Positions 18,044-27,873 are shown, numbered from the stretch's first letter. The stretch: DNA of 64,000 bases from Paludibacteraceae bacterium (GCA_017480285.1 JAFVAX010000022.1:56654-120653), one strand, 5' to 3'. Numbers and translations: made by a program. Notes: generated by a model from the letters alone, not told the origin.

Positions 18044-18131
18044 GAATCTTTGAATATTCAAATTTTTGAATTTTTGAATCTTTGAATCTTTGAATCTTTG
18101 AATTTTTGAATTTTTGAATCTTTGAATCTTC
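18044..18131 (+). repeat. GAATCTTT octamer array overlapping a permease start
   Basis: Eleven 8-bp steps of GAATCTTT and GAATTTTT, with one diverged pair at 18052-18067. The TTG at 18122, the most upstream possible start of the next gene, lies in the array. Confidence 0.9.
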
Positions 18132-19417
18132 ATAAAAACCGTTATCCGTTGTCTGTCAAATCCGACATAAGGTTTCCTTTGTTTATGGCTTGGCGATATC
18201 TTTTCGCCAAAAAGAGTCATAATGCCATCAATCTTATATCTGCCATAAGTGCAATGGGAGTTATGGTGATAACTGCCGCATTGGTGTGTGTTATGTCGGT
18301 TATGAACGGTTTTAATACAGTCATTGAAGGACTTTTTTCTGCTTTCGATGCCGAACTAAAGATTGTACCAAAAGAAGGCAAATACATAAGTGATGCCGAT
18401 AGTCTGACTCTCTTGCTTACAGATATTAGTGGTGTTGAATTGGTTTTGCCTACAATTGAAGAGAAGGCACTCATACGCTATGAGGAAAAGCAAGTTCCTA
18501 TACTTGTCAAGGGCGTTGACGACCGCTATAACCAACTCACAGCGATTGATAGTATCTTGCTTGACGGAGAGTTTGCCGTGACGGATTTCTACGATGATGA
18601 TTATGGTATCTCCACTCGCGCTTTTGAGCGGTGTGTTCTTGGTAGCGGTGTGGCTGCCCGTTTAGGTGTATCTGCTCATTTCGTCGGAGCAATACGCTTT
18701 TTTGCTCCTAAGAGATTTGCAAGAATCAACCTAATGATGCCGGAGCGGAGTCTTAATGACGGCACAGCCTATATAGCAGGTGTTTTTGCGGTCGGTCAGC
18801 CCGAGTACGATGACCAGTATGCCATTGTATCTCTGCCATTGGCCCGGCAACTCTTTGATATTGAAGAAACTGAAGCCACTGCTATTGAGATAAAACTGTC
18901 GAATAAGGCTAACATAAAAACAGTAAAAAAGAGTATTCAAACAGTGTTAGGTAGTAGCCTAAAGGTTCTTGACCGCTATGAGCAGCAAACCGATTATTTC
19001 CGTATAATGAAGGTGGAGAAACTGCTTACTTTGCTTCTGTTGGCTTTCATTTTGCTTATTGCCTGCTTCAATATAATAGGCTCGCTCAGTATGCTTATGA
19101 TTGAAAAACAAACAGATACAAGTACGCTCGTAAGTCTTGGAGCAAACAATAGTCAGATTCGTCGTATTTTCCTTTTCGAGGGTTGGCTTATTTGCCTTTT
19201 AGGTGCGTTGATAGGACTTGTTGCCGGAACAACCCTTTGTCTGCTTCAACAACATTTTGGTTTTATCACACTTGGCAATGGCGAAGATTATATCATTTCG
19301 GCATATCCTGTTCAAGTACAAGTGTTAGACCTGCTTGCAATTTCGCTTATAGTCATTATACTCGGATTTATATCTGCTTTTATACCAACTAAATACCTGT
19401 CTGTAAAGCATCTATGA
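18122..19417 (+). CDS. FtsX-like ABC permease (LolC/LolE-like)
   Basis: A 431-residue inner-membrane protein with one N-terminal membrane helix (about 35-60), a large periplasmic domain (about 65-290), then three C-terminal helices: the LolC/LolE/MacB permease layout. The block AWRYLFAKKSHNAINLISAI is typical of Bacteroidota LolE-like proteins, which extract lipoproteins for outer-membrane delivery together with LolD. A lolD gene is at the end of this window. Homology starts before the first ATG (18185), so the start must be a TTG, at 18122 (inside the octamer array) or 18149. Overlaps the next gene by 4 bp. Confidence 0.88.
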   Translation: MNLHKNRYPLSVKSDIRFPLFMAWRYLFAKKSHNAINLISAISAMGVMVITAALVCVMSVMNGFNTVIEGLFSAFDAELKIVPKEGKYISDADSLTLLLTDISGVELVLPTIEEKALIRYEEKQVPILVKGVDDRYNQLTAIDSILLDGEFAVTDFYDDDYGISTRAFERCVLGSGVAARLGVSAHFVGAIRFFAPKRFARINLMMPERSLNDGTAYIAGVFAVGQPEYDDQYAIVSLPLARQLFDIEETEATAIEIKLSNKANIKTVKKSIQTVLGSSLKVLDRYEQQTDYFRIMKVEKLLTLLLLAFILLIACFNIIGSLSMLMIEKQTDTSTLVSLGANNSQIRRIFLFEGWLICLLGALIGLVAGTTLCLLQQHFGFITLGNGEDYIISAYPVQVQVLDLLAISLIVIILGFISAFIPTKYLSVKHL

Positions 19418-20016
19418 AAAGAGTTTTATTTTTAATAGTCATAGTGGCAGTGCTGTTTTCTGCTTGTAAGAAGAAAGGAGGGAACACACCTGCTCAGAAT
19501 GTACTGCCAAAAGAATATACAACTGCTATCGTGCAGAACTATGGCAGTTTCTATAAGGACGAGGGATTTGAGTATCAGGTCTTTACGCTTGATTTGTACA
19601 GCAAGGGTATAAGTTTCGACTCGCTCGGATATCTGCATGGCTCAGGGTATAACTTGTATTTTTCTGATATCTTCCTGCCTGAAAAAAGTATGCTTTTAGA
19701 TACTGTTTATACAATTGACAGTATCCCTAAGATTGCAACTTTCCTAAAAGGTATGGACTTTGAAGGAAACTATACCGGTGCATACTTGCTCTCTATTGTT
19801 GACGGACAGTTAGACGGCATTTCGCTTGTTACCGATGGTAGTTTTGCCATAGAAACAGCCAATGATTCAATTCTTATGAGTTTTAATGTGGTTGTCGGCG
19901 AAAAAACGAAATACGCTGCAACTTATAAAGGCAACCCTTACTATATCGACAATTCTAAAAACAATGCTTCGGCAAGATTACCATATATTCTTAAAACTCG
20001 AGAAGTCGCTCGCTGA
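19414..20016 (+). CDS. Lipoprotein of unknown function
   Basis: A 200-residue protein with a lipoprotein signal peptide (lipobox LFSAC, Cys17, then KKKGG). The mature part is predicted beta-rich with YSKGISFDSLGYLHGSGYNL and GNYTGAYLLSI; it resembles the uncharacterised beta-sheet lipoproteins of Bacteroidales, but I cannot name the family. Its ATG overlaps the permease stop (ATGA), so the two are co-translated, perhaps with an envelope role. Its 3' end overlaps xerD by 53 bp, in another frame. Confidence 0.75.
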   Translation: MKRVLFLIVIVAVLFSACKKKGGNTPAQNVLPKEYTTAIVQNYGSFYKDEGFEYQVFTLDLYSKGISFDSLGYLHGSGYNLYFSDIFLPEKSMLLDTVYTIDSIPKIATFLKGMDFEGNYTGAYLLSIVDGQLDGISLVTDGSFAIETANDSILMSFNVVVGEKTKYAATYKGNPYYIDNSKNNASARLPYILKTREVAR

Positions 20017-20848
20017 AAACTCTATTCTTGCCTACGAACAAGACTTAGACAAACTCAGCCAGTATTGTAGCGACCATGGCATTTCTATTGAAAATGCCTC
20101 TCTTTCCGACTTGCAAGACTTTCTTTACGAACAATCAAAACTCAACAACAACACACGCTCGCAGGCAAGACTCGTTTCGGGCATACGCTCGTTCTACAAG
20201 TTCTTGGTATATAATAAAATCATTGATTCTGACCCTTCGGAGTTACTCGAATTACCTCAACTTGATAAGCATCTGCCGGAAGTGTTGAGCCTGAGTGAGA
20301 TAGACGCAATGATTGCTTGTATAGATATGTCCAAACCCGAAGGACAACGCAATCGTGCTATCATTGAGATGCTGTACGGTTCAGGACTTCGTGTATCAGA
20401 GTTGGTCGGTCTGAAACTTTCGCATATATATCTTGCAGAACATTATATGCTTGTAGAAGGTAAGGGTAGTAAGCAACGGCTTGTGCCTATATCGCCTGAA
20501 GCGGAGAAGCAGTTTGCTTTCTGGCTTGAAGACCGTAGTCATCTTGATGTCAAACCTGAATATACTGATATTGCTTTTCTAAACCGTTATGGCAGACAAC
20601 TGACAAGGGCTATGATATTTACTATCATCAAGCAACTTGCAGAGCAAGCCGGAATAAAAAAGAACATCTCACCCCATACGCTTCGGCATAGTTTTGCCAC
20701 TCACCTGCTCCAAAACGGTGCAGACCTGCGTGTTATACAGCAAATGCTCGGACACGAGAGTATCACGACAACCGAGATATATACCCATATTGACATTCAA
20801 GACCTTAGGAATGCTATTCTAAAATATCATCCTGCAAATAGAAATTAA
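19964..20848 (+). CDS. xerD: Site-specific tyrosine recombinase XerD
   Basis: I start at the ATG at 19964 (MLRQDYHIFLKLEKSL), since homology begins there; the frame is open further upstream. The protein is then 294 residues, the usual Xer length. The N-terminal SAM-like core-binding domain (about 1-90) precedes a catalytic domain with Arg143 (GLRVSE), Lys167 (GKGSK), His238 and Arg241 (HTLRHSF), His264 (LGHES) and Tyr273 (IYTHI). XerD with XerC resolves chromosome dimers at dif. It shares 53 bp with the upstream lipoprotein gene. Confidence 0.93.
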   Translation: MLRQDYHIFLKLEKSLAENSILAYEQDLDKLSQYCSDHGISIENASLSDLQDFLYEQSKLNNNTRSQARLVSGIRSFYKFLVYNKIIDSDPSELLELPQLDKHLPEVLSLSEIDAMIACIDMSKPEGQRNRAIIEMLYGSGLRVSELVGLKLSHIYLAEHYMLVEGKGSKQRLVPISPEAEKQFAFWLEDRSHLDVKPEYTDIAFLNRYGRQLTRAMIFTIIKQLAEQAGIKKNISPHTLRHSFATHLLQNGADLRVIQQMLGHESITTTEIYTHIDIQDLRNAILKYHPANRN

Positions 20849-20870
20849 AATAAGAAAAACACTAATCATA

Positions 20871-23246
20871 TTGCTACTGCTTTTGCCACTGTCGCTACTT
20901 TTTTCTGAAACGATAGTGGTTGGAACCGTTATTGATGCTTTTTCAGGTAGTCCTATAGAATCTGCCAATGTGTATTTCAAAAACAGTAATACAGGTTGTG
21001 CAACCAATAGCGAGGGTGTTTTTATGGTTAGATGTGAATTGCAAAAGAAGTCGAAACTTATAGTGTCGGCAGTAGGTTATAAGAAAGAGACTTTCATAAT
21101 TGAACCCGGTCAGCAAGTAGGCATACAGGTTGAACTCACCGAAGAACCTATCCCGATAGCGGAAATAATTGTAAACGACGATGAGAACCCGGCTTTGCCA
21201 CTGCTAAGGAAAGTGCGCGAAAACCGCATTAAAAATGACATCACCCTTCGACAGGAAATGAGATATTTGTTGAACGAGAACAAGGAGTTGTATGTAAGCG
21301 AAATCAATCGCAAACACTTGCAACGCGCATTATGGCGCAGCCTCCGGAAAGGTATGCTACGGCAGGAGGACTCTACCTTTCTTTTGCCGTTGTATGTGTC
21401 TGAACGCCAGCTTGTCAGAGAAGGCAACGAAACATATCTCTTGGCAGATATACAGTCGAAAAGCCTGATTCTCACTCAAACCGACTTCTCTGCACTTCTG
21501 ACACCTATAGCCGAAAACATCAACCCTTATGCCGCTAATATAAGTCTGTTCGGGAAGTCCTTCTTAAGCCCGCTGGCTTCGTCAGGTGGGAGATACTATC
21601 ATTATTTCCTTATGGACAGTCTGCTAACAGTAGGAACGGAAAAATGGTATGAACTGCATATCCACCCTAAAAACCCTTATCAGTTAGTTTTTGATGGCAG
21701 TATGTGGATTGATTCCGCTTCGTATGCCGTTCGTAAGACAGTGCTTACCATACCTAAACAGACAAGCGTCAATTATCTGTCATCCACTCAGATATCACAA
21801 ACCTACAACCCTGATGGGACAATCCGGGACGAAACAGTATCGTCAATACTTGATTTTGCAATCAAGAGCGACACTACTCATTTCTTTCCTACCATACTGA
21901 TTAAGAATCAGCGCACAGGTATGCCGTTAAGTGTTGATTCTGAACAAGAGGACTATGCCTTACAGAAAGATACACTGCTTTATCCGTCATCGTCATCGGC
22001 TATTGACTCGCTTCGGCATACGCCTATAGTGAAAGTTGCAACATTCTTAGCACATATCGCTTCTACGGGAAATATACCTACCGGCACTTTCATTGAAGTA
22101 GGTAACATCGCCGATATCATCGGTCACTCGTCTTTTGAGGGGTGGAATGTGGGCATACCGCTTACAACGAACGAGAAGTTAGCCCCTTGGTTGGAACTGA
22201 GCGCGATGGCTTCGTACGGCTTCCACGACCGTGCCTATAAGGGTTTCGGACAGGCTGCATTTCGTCTGCCGGTCGAAAACCGACATATCTTAGGTGTGCG
22301 CTACGAAGACCAATATGTCAGAACAGATATGCAAAACTCCGACTGTTTGCTTCGCGAAGACGACATCCTCTCACATTCAATGGAGTTCAGTTTCCTGCTT
22401 TTCCGCTCGTTGCATGTTAGAACCCGTACCTTTTCACCATATACCAGAAGTCGAGAGTGGAAAATATTTTCTTATAACGATTGGACTGATAATGTGGAAA
22501 CTCAATTCAGTATTCAGGGTGGAAAAAGAGGATATGGCGACCCTAATGTCGGTTACAAGAACATACCGTCAATGAAATACCTTACGCTTTTTGCATCGGT
22601 TCGTTTGGGTTGGAAAGAGCGTACTATTGATCGGCATTTCCGTCGTTTTCATAAGTCTGAAGGCAAGTATCCTACCGTCTGGCTCAATTTTGAAGGAGGT
22701 GAGTTTAAGACTGAAAAGATGTCGCGTTTCAACTTGTATGCCCATCTTTCAGTACTACTCAAACAAAGAGTGGATTTGGGACAGTGTGGAAAATTAGATT
22801 ATGCTTTTAAGGCAGGTTATATATTCGGTAATACACCTTATCCGTTCTTGCAGCAGATGCCGACTAACACTTCATATACCTACGACCCGTTCCGTTTCAA
22901 CCTCTCTGAGCCTTACGAATATATGTTCGACAAGTACCTTATGCTTTTCGTCAATTGGAACATGCAGGGACTGCTCTTTAACCGTATTCCCGGCATACGG
23001 CGTTTGCATCTTAGGGAACTGTTGGAGTTTAAGTTAGCGTGGGGAGGCTTGCGCAAAGAACACGAGAAAGTGCTCGAACTACCAGAAACGACCGGCGATC
23101 TTCGTGTGCCACATCTCGAAGCAGGTGTGGGAATAGGAAACATATTGCGTATTGCAGAACTGCACGCCGTTTTTCGTCTCACACACAACAAGAACAACCC
23201 TCAGCGTTTCTGGGGTATCCGCTTCCGCCTGAATATGGATTTCTGA
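20871..23246 (+). CDS. DUF5686 outer-membrane protein with carboxypeptidase-like N-terminal domain
   Basis: A protein of about 790 residues with a hydrophobic signal segment, a carboxypeptidase-regulatory-like beta domain (about 17-95: GTVIDAFSGSPIESANVYF, SAVGYKKETF) and a long DUF5686 region ending in a beta-barrel-like LNMDF terminus. DUF5686 proteins are TonB-receptor-like outer-membrane proteins of Bacteroidota. There is no ATG: a TTG at 20871 opens the usual frame, but the charged part of the signal peptide (KIRKT) lies just upstream, so a CTG at 20832 or ATT at 20844 may be used. It follows xerD closely. Confidence 0.82.
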   Translation: MLLLLPLSLLFSETIVVGTVIDAFSGSPIESANVYFKNSNTGCATNSEGVFMVRCELQKKSKLIVSAVGYKKETFIIEPGQQVGIQVELTEEPIPIAEIIVNDDENPALPLLRKVRENRIKNDITLRQEMRYLLNENKELYVSEINRKHLQRALWRSLRKGMLRQEDSTFLLPLYVSERQLVREGNETYLLADIQSKSLILTQTDFSALLTPIAENINPYAANISLFGKSFLSPLASSGGRYYHYFLMDSLLTVGTEKWYELHIHPKNPYQLVFDGSMWIDSASYAVRKTVLTIPKQTSVNYLSSTQISQTYNPDGTIRDETVSSILDFAIKSDTTHFFPTILIKNQRTGMPLSVDSEQEDYALQKDTLLYPSSSSAIDSLRHTPIVKVATFLAHIASTGNIPTGTFIEVGNIADIIGHSSFEGWNVGIPLTTNEKLAPWLELSAMASYGFHDRAYKGFGQAAFRLPVENRHILGVRYEDQYVRTDMQNSDCLLREDDILSHSMEFSFLLFRSLHVRTRTFSPYTRSREWKIFSYNDWTDNVETQFSIQGGKRGYGDPNVGYKNIPSMKYLTLFASVRLGWKERTIDRHFRRFHKSEGKYPTVWLNFEGGEFKTEKMSRFNLYAHLSVLLKQRVDLGQCGKLDYAFKAGYIFGNTPYPFLQQMPTNTSYTYDPFRFNLSEPYEYMFDKYLMLFVNWNMQGLLFNRIPGIRRLHLRELLEFKLAWGGLRKEHEKVLELPETTGDLRVPHLEAGVGIGNILRIAELHAVFRLTHNKNNPQRFWGIRFRLNMDF

Positions 23247-25097
23247 TTATTCTTTCAAAAGGCTGATAATGGTGGCTTTATCCAAACGAGTCAAGTCTAA
23301 AACTTCCTGTTGAGTTGCTTCTTCGCCTGTTTTCGTCAGTTGTTCTACCGAGTGAAAACCTGCTTTTACAAGAATATCTTTGAGGTCAATGAAACAGTGT
23401 GATTTGCGCTTTATGCACTGTAGCAGGCTGGGGTTGTCGGTTGATACTCTCGCATTCTGCGAATTGAGCGACATTAAAGTTATACTACCGTCAGCAATAA
23501 GACCTATGACTTGTTCCTGTTTCTCGTCAGACTCCATATCAACAGTCAGACGAATGCCGTTAGGGTCAACCATATAATTGTGTTGAAGACTTACAATCTT
23601 TTCCTGACCGAAAAACAGTTTGTATTTGCTCTGTGGTTTCCCGTTGTAGCGGTTGATGTAAACGAGTCCTTCGAAGTTCTTTGCATCGTTGTTGGTTTTG
23701 AACAATACCACTTCGCTTGCTTCAGGGTCAGCATTGGTCATGTCGCCGGAGTAAATGATTTCAGGTCGTTCAGCATTGCCTTCAATGTTATAGTCTGCGT
23801 TCCAGCCTATTTTGCTACCCATAAGGTCAACAACCGACAAGTCAAAATCTCTCGTTCCCCACTCGTTGCGCCAATAAAGACCTATATAACTGTCTGCTTG
23901 AAGAGGGTAACTTGAACCGAAAGGCATATTGCCGACAAACATTTTCTCTGTAGCAGGCAGAGTTAGTTTGTAATCAACAGGAAAAACAGTAGCACAAGCC
24001 TTTGTTTGTAGGTGTTTTATAAGATGCTGTTCTAATAGTTCGTAAACTTCCTTATACCATTTTTTATTTTCTTGCAAAATGTCTTGCCTGTCATAATGGC
24101 GAAGGAAAATCTTTTGATTACGAATAACATACATTCGGTCAGTGCCTGTTTCACTGACAGTACTAATCTCTAACAAGCGTTCTTTCAACAACTGCATAAG
24201 TGCCACAACCTTAAACATACTTATCTCCTGAAGTCTGCTTTCTAATTGTTCGTTTTTGGGTTTTGCTGACAAGACGCTTGTCCAAAAGGCTTGTGGCATA
24301 GGTCTATGGTGCTTCTTTGCGAGACGCCGTATCTTGTTTATTGTTGCCGGATAGTGTTTCTTAAAAGCGAGAAAAAGTGGTTTGAAACGATAAAAAATGC
24401 CGGACAAACCTGCGATTTGCTTGTCGTTAAGTCGGTTGAAATCAAATGGTTGTGCCGACTGCTTGATGCTGTCGCATAGTTTCTGGTTTTTTATTACAAG
24501 TGTTTCTTTGGTTGTAGAATAGACTATAAATCGGAAAAGTGTCAGCGTGTCGGTAGGTAAGATGTTAAGTCTCTCACAGAGATATACTTGTGCCTCACGG
24601 TTTTTTATCTCATCAATGTTGATGTCCTCTTTAGGTGTCTGTTGAATAATGAAGTCCGCACAAGCCTCCATCGTAGTTTTTTTCAGTGCGATACCCGATT
24701 TAATGACCGACAGACATTTTATTGCAAGTTCCTTTGCTTCAATGGGCATAATCATTCTATACTCTTTGTAATCAGGTGTTTGTGCTCCGGTATTCGGAAC
24801 ATAACCCTGCCCTTCTGTATAGTCCGTGCCGTAGGTACTGCAATAATGAATCCATTGGTCAATAAAAAGTTCAAAACGAGATTTCTCTTTTATGTCCTGC
24901 CAGCGTTTGTAGAAAGTGGCGTTATAGTTGATGGTTTGCTCATCAATGAAGGCTTTAACACTCTCATTGCATACCTTGGGATGCACCAAAAAACCGCATT
25001 GCATAGCCCTGTTGTTGAGTTCTGCAATATCAACTTGCGTGTCCTCTACAACGGCTACGCCAAACATCTTTATCAATTCACTATTCATAATTTTCAC
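23247..25097 (-). CDS. Unrecognised 616-residue cytoplasmic protein
   Basis: No signal peptide or membrane segment. The N-terminal two thirds is helical; motifs such as YGTDYTEGQGYVPNTGAQ (about 90-107) and EAQVYLCERLNIL stand out. The C-terminal third (from about 390) is beta-rich with GLYWRNEWGTRDFDLSVVD, IIYSGDMTNADPEASEVV, YINRYNGKP and KLFFGQEKI, a pattern weakly like TerD-type stress domains. It could be a stress or RNA-related protein but I do not assign a function. Either ATG, 25097 or 25088 (MNSELIKMF), could start it. The gene is divergent from no close neighbour and lies downstream of feoB. Confidence 0.75.
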   Translation of the reverse strand: MKIMNSELIKMFGVAVVEDTQVDIAELNNRAMQCGFLVHPKVCNESVKAFIDEQTINYNATFYKRWQDIKEKSRFELFIDQWIHYCSTYGTDYTEGQGYVPNTGAQTPDYKEYRMIMPIEAKELAIKCLSVIKSGIALKKTTMEACADFIIQQTPKEDINIDEIKNREAQVYLCERLNILPTDTLTLFRFIVYSTTKETLVIKNQKLCDSIKQSAQPFDFNRLNDKQIAGLSGIFYRFKPLFLAFKKHYPATINKIRRLAKKHHRPMPQAFWTSVLSAKPKNEQLESRLQEISMFKVVALMQLLKERLLEISTVSETGTDRMYVIRNQKIFLRHYDRQDILQENKKWYKEVYELLEQHLIKHLQTKACATVFPVDYKLTLPATEKMFVGNMPFGSSYPLQADSYIGLYWRNEWGTRDFDLSVVDLMGSKIGWNADYNIEGNAERPEIIYSGDMTNADPEASEVVLFKTNNDAKNFEGLVYINRYNGKPQSKYKLFFGQEKIVSLQHNYMVDPNGIRLTVDMESDEKQEQVIGLIADGSITLMSLNSQNARVSTDNPSLLQCIKRKSHCFIDLKDILVKAGFHSVEQLTKTGEEATQQEVLDLTRLDKATIISLLKE

Positions 25098-25107
25098 CTT
25101 TCACCTC

Positions 25108-25128
25108 ATCCTGAACTTGTTTCAGGAT
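25108..25128. repeat. Dispersed palindrome, CTTGT-loop type
   Basis: ATCCTGAA (25108-25115), loop CTTGT, TTCAGGAT (25121-25128), preceded by CCTC and followed by CT. It is the common intergenic palindrome that, when translated, reads HPELVSGS-like. It lies just upstream of the 616-residue gene. Confidence 0.85.
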
Positions 25129-25245
25129 CTCACTTTTTAGAAAAAATAAGAGAACAGCGGATAGTAAATTAAGTTAAACCACTTATTAAATAGGAACTAT
25201 CTATGCCGTTCTCTTACAATTTTGTGCAAAAATAAACTTTTTTTG

Positions 25246-25416
25246 TCAATTATCCAAATTTTGCGGTTTTTTGCATTGTTTTGCCACCGGACAATCGCCA
25301 CATTGGTCAATGTTGCATGCTTTTTTTTGTGCCAAATTCCGATATATAAACCAAACGGATAAAAGAATGGCAACAATGATTATCGTGTATGCTATTATGT
25401 CGGTGAGTTCAAACAT
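25246..25416 (-). CDS. FeoB-associated Cys-rich membrane protein
   Basis: A 56-residue protein with one N-terminal membrane helix (DIIAYTIIIVAILLSVWFIY, residues 6-25) and a short cytoplasmic tail with four cysteines (C34, C39, C42 and C48: ACNIDQCGDCPVAKQC). This is the layout of the small FeoB-associated proteins, and the gene follows feoB by 3 bases. It probably assists ferrous iron uptake, by family and position. Confidence 0.85.
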   Translation of the reverse strand: MFELTDIIAYTIIIVAILLSVWFIYRNLAQKKACNIDQCGDCPVAKQCKKPQNLDN

Positions 25417-25419
25417 TGG

Positions 25420-27756
25420 CTAAATGAGATTTGCTATCTGATAAAACACGGTTGCTACCACCCAAGCCAAACCCGTAGAATAAAGTAAGGTAAACCACAT
25501 CCAGCCTCTACCTATCTCGCTTCTGATAGTGGCAAGTGTAGATATGCAAGGGAAATACAGCAACACAAACAACATCATAGCAAAAGCGGCAATAGGTGTG
25601 TAAAGAAGATTACCATTGTCATCGGTCAACTCTGCAAGTTTTTGTGCCAAAGGTTCATTGTCTTCTTCAGGGTTTGTGTCATCAACACCATACAGCACTG
25701 CCATCGACGAGGCTATAACTTCTTTTGCGGCACAACCGGCTATCAGACTCACGCCCGCACGCCACTCCAATCCCATAGGGCGAAAAACAGGCTCTATGGT
25801 ATGACCTATCTTACCTAAGTATGAAACTTCCAACTGTTCGGTATTGCTCATATCGTCGTGGTGAGGGAAATAGCCTAAAGCCCAAATGATAACCGATGCT
25901 AACAGAACTATTGTGCTGACGCGTTTGAGCCATTCTTTGGCTTTGTCCCACATGTGAATAGTGGCATTGCGCAATGTGGGAATACGATATGGCGGCAGTT
26001 CCATTACAAAAGGATTATTCTCCTTCTTCATTTTCACCTCGCCTACAATTAGCGATGTGAGAATAGCAAACAGCAAACCGATAAGATATATTGCTAAGAG
26101 GATAAGTGCTTGATGATTAGGGAAGAAGGCAGCAATAAGCACAAGATAAACCGGCAGACGGGCAGAGCAAGATACAAAAGGTAATGTTATGATTGTCAGT
26201 ATCCTGTCTCTCGGATTCTCAAGTGTGCGGGCAGAAAGAACGGCAGGAACGGTACAACCCAAACCAACGATATATGGGATAAACGACTTTCCGTGCAGTC
26301 CCATTCGATGCATCAGTTTGTCCATGATAAACGCAGCGCGTGCCATATAACCCGTGTCTTCCAAGATGGCAATGAAGAAAAACAAGATAAGTATCTGAGG
26401 CACAAATACAAGCACTGCCCCTGCACCGCCTATCACTCCGTCAACTAACAAATCGGTCAGCATACCATCTCCAAGTGTCGTCTGTACCCAATCTGACAAC
26501 AAGCCTATGCCTGAGTCAATCAGGTCTTGCAGCCAACCGCCAAAGACGAATGTGGCCTCAAACATAAGCAGAAGGAAAAGTATGAGTATAGGAAAACCTA
26601 ACCAACGGTTTGTCAAAACTTTATCAAGCGAATAGCCGAGTTGCTCTTTCTCTTTTTCCTTGTTGCGACTTAAAGTCTCACTAAGCGCACCACGGATAAA
26701 TCCGTATTTCTCATCGGAAATGATAGTGCTTATGTCTTCTTTGTATGTTTCTTCTATAAGTTTTCGTTTTTCTTGTGCAATGGTTAGTAGTTGTGGTATG
26801 TCTTTTACTTTGTTCAATGTCGTTTTATCGGCTTCCAACAACTTGAGAGCTACATATCTCGGATGTTCTATCTCGTTATTTAGATATGGTCGCATCGCCT
26901 CGATTGATTGCTCAATAAGTTCGCTATAACGGATATGTATATGCTTGGTTTCCATTGCTCTACCTTCATATACACTTACTATGGCTTCAAGAACATGGTC
27001 TATTCCCCAACCTGTGCGGGCGATGACCGGAACGATAGGGAAACCCAAGAGTTTGCCGAGTGTGTCGGTGTCAAGCGTGTCGCCAGACTGTTGAAGCTCA
27101 TCCCACATGTTGAGTGCCATTACCATCGGCTGGTTGCGGTCAATGAGTTGAGTGGTTAGGAAAAGGTTTCGCTCAAGATTACCTGCATTGACGATATTGA
27201 GTACAAGGTCGGTAGGTTGGTTGTCCAAATAGTCGCGTACATACATCTCTTCGGGCGAGTATTCAGTAAGGGAATATGTACCCGGCAGATCGACAAGATG
27301 AATGGTATAGTCCTTATGTTTGAAAGTGCCTATCTTTGCGTCAACGGTAACACCACCATAGTTGCCCACTTTCTCGCGCATGCCGGCTGCATAGTTGAAG
27401 AAACTTGTCTTTCCGCAGTTGGGGTTGCCGACAAGTGCCACGGTGATAGTTCTACTCAGTTCGTTAAACTCGTGGCGGATATGTTCTTCTAAGGTGCCGT
27501 GGAAATCAAAGTCTTGGTGCTCTTTTTCTGACAGTGGCACTATCTCAATGTTTTCAGCCTCACGCCGGCGCAGACTGACATGACTGCCCATTATCTCATA
27601 TTCGATAGGGTCTTGAAGTGGGGCGTTTTTAAGGGCTTTCACTTTCTCTCCGCGCACAAAACCCAGTTCCATTATACGATGCCGAAAGCCACCCTGACCA
27701 AGGGTTTTCACTATCAGCGCTTCTTCTCCTATTTGTAAATCTGCAAGAGTGGTCAT
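25420..27756 (-). CDS. feoB: Ferrous iron transporter, FeoA-FeoB fusion
   Basis: A 778-residue protein with an N-terminal FeoA/SH3-like domain (about 1-75, MELGFVRGEKVKAL), a G domain (G1 GNPNCGKT, G3 DLPGTYSL, G4 NMWD near 215) and the C-terminal FeoB membrane core with Gate motifs. FeoB imports Fe2+ across the inner membrane. The fusion of FeoA to FeoB is common in Bacteroidota. The next gene (25246) is the small Cys-rich partner. A four-unit heptamer repeat abuts the ATG. Confidence 0.96.
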   Translation of the reverse strand: MTTLADLQIGEEALIVKTLGQGGFRHRIMELGFVRGEKVKALKNAPLQDPIEYEIMGSHVSLRRREAENIEIVPLSEKEHQDFDFHGTLEEHIRHEFNELSRTITVALVGNPNCGKTSFFNYAAGMREKVGNYGGVTVDAKIGTFKHKDYTIHLVDLPGTYSLTEYSPEEMYVRDYLDNQPTDLVLNIVNAGNLERNLFLTTQLIDRNQPMVMALNMWDELQQSGDTLDTDTLGKLLGFPIVPVIARTGWGIDHVLEAIVSVYEGRAMETKHIHIRYSELIEQSIEAMRPYLNNEIEHPRYVALKLLEADKTTLNKVKDIPQLLTIAQEKRKLIEETYKEDISTIISDEKYGFIRGALSETLSRNKEKEKEQLGYSLDKVLTNRWLGFPILILFLLLMFEATFVFGGWLQDLIDSGIGLLSDWVQTTLGDGMLTDLLVDGVIGGAGAVLVFVPQILILFFFIAILEDTGYMARAAFIMDKLMHRMGLHGKSFIPYIVGLGCTVPAVLSARTLENPRDRILTIITLPFVSCSARLPVYLVLIAAFFPNHQALILLAIYLIGLLFAILTSLIVGEVKMKKENNPFVMELPPYRIPTLRNATIHMWDKAKEWLKRVSTIVLLASVIIWALGYFPHHDDMSNTEQLEVSYLGKIGHTIEPVFRPMGLEWRAGVSLIAGCAAKEVIASSMAVLYGVDDTNPEEDNEPLAQKLAELTDDNGNLLYTPIAAFAMMLFVLLYFPCISTLATIRSEIGRGWMWFTLLYSTGLAWVVATVFYQIANLI

Positions 27757-27760
27757 ATTT

Positions 27761-27788
27761 AGTTAATAATTGATAGTTAATAGTTAAT
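27761..27788 (-). repeat. AGTTAAT heptamer array upstream of feoB
   Basis: Four 7-bp units (AGTTAAT, AATTGAT, AGTTAAT, AGTTAAT) separated from the feoB start codon by 4 bases. On the feoB strand it reads ATTAACT. Confidence 0.9.
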
Positions 27789-27873
27789 TTTACGCAAATT
27801 TATTAAATTTTTGTCAATTTTCCAATCACTAAATGTAGTTATATATACAAATACCCCGAAAATTTTACAAATT

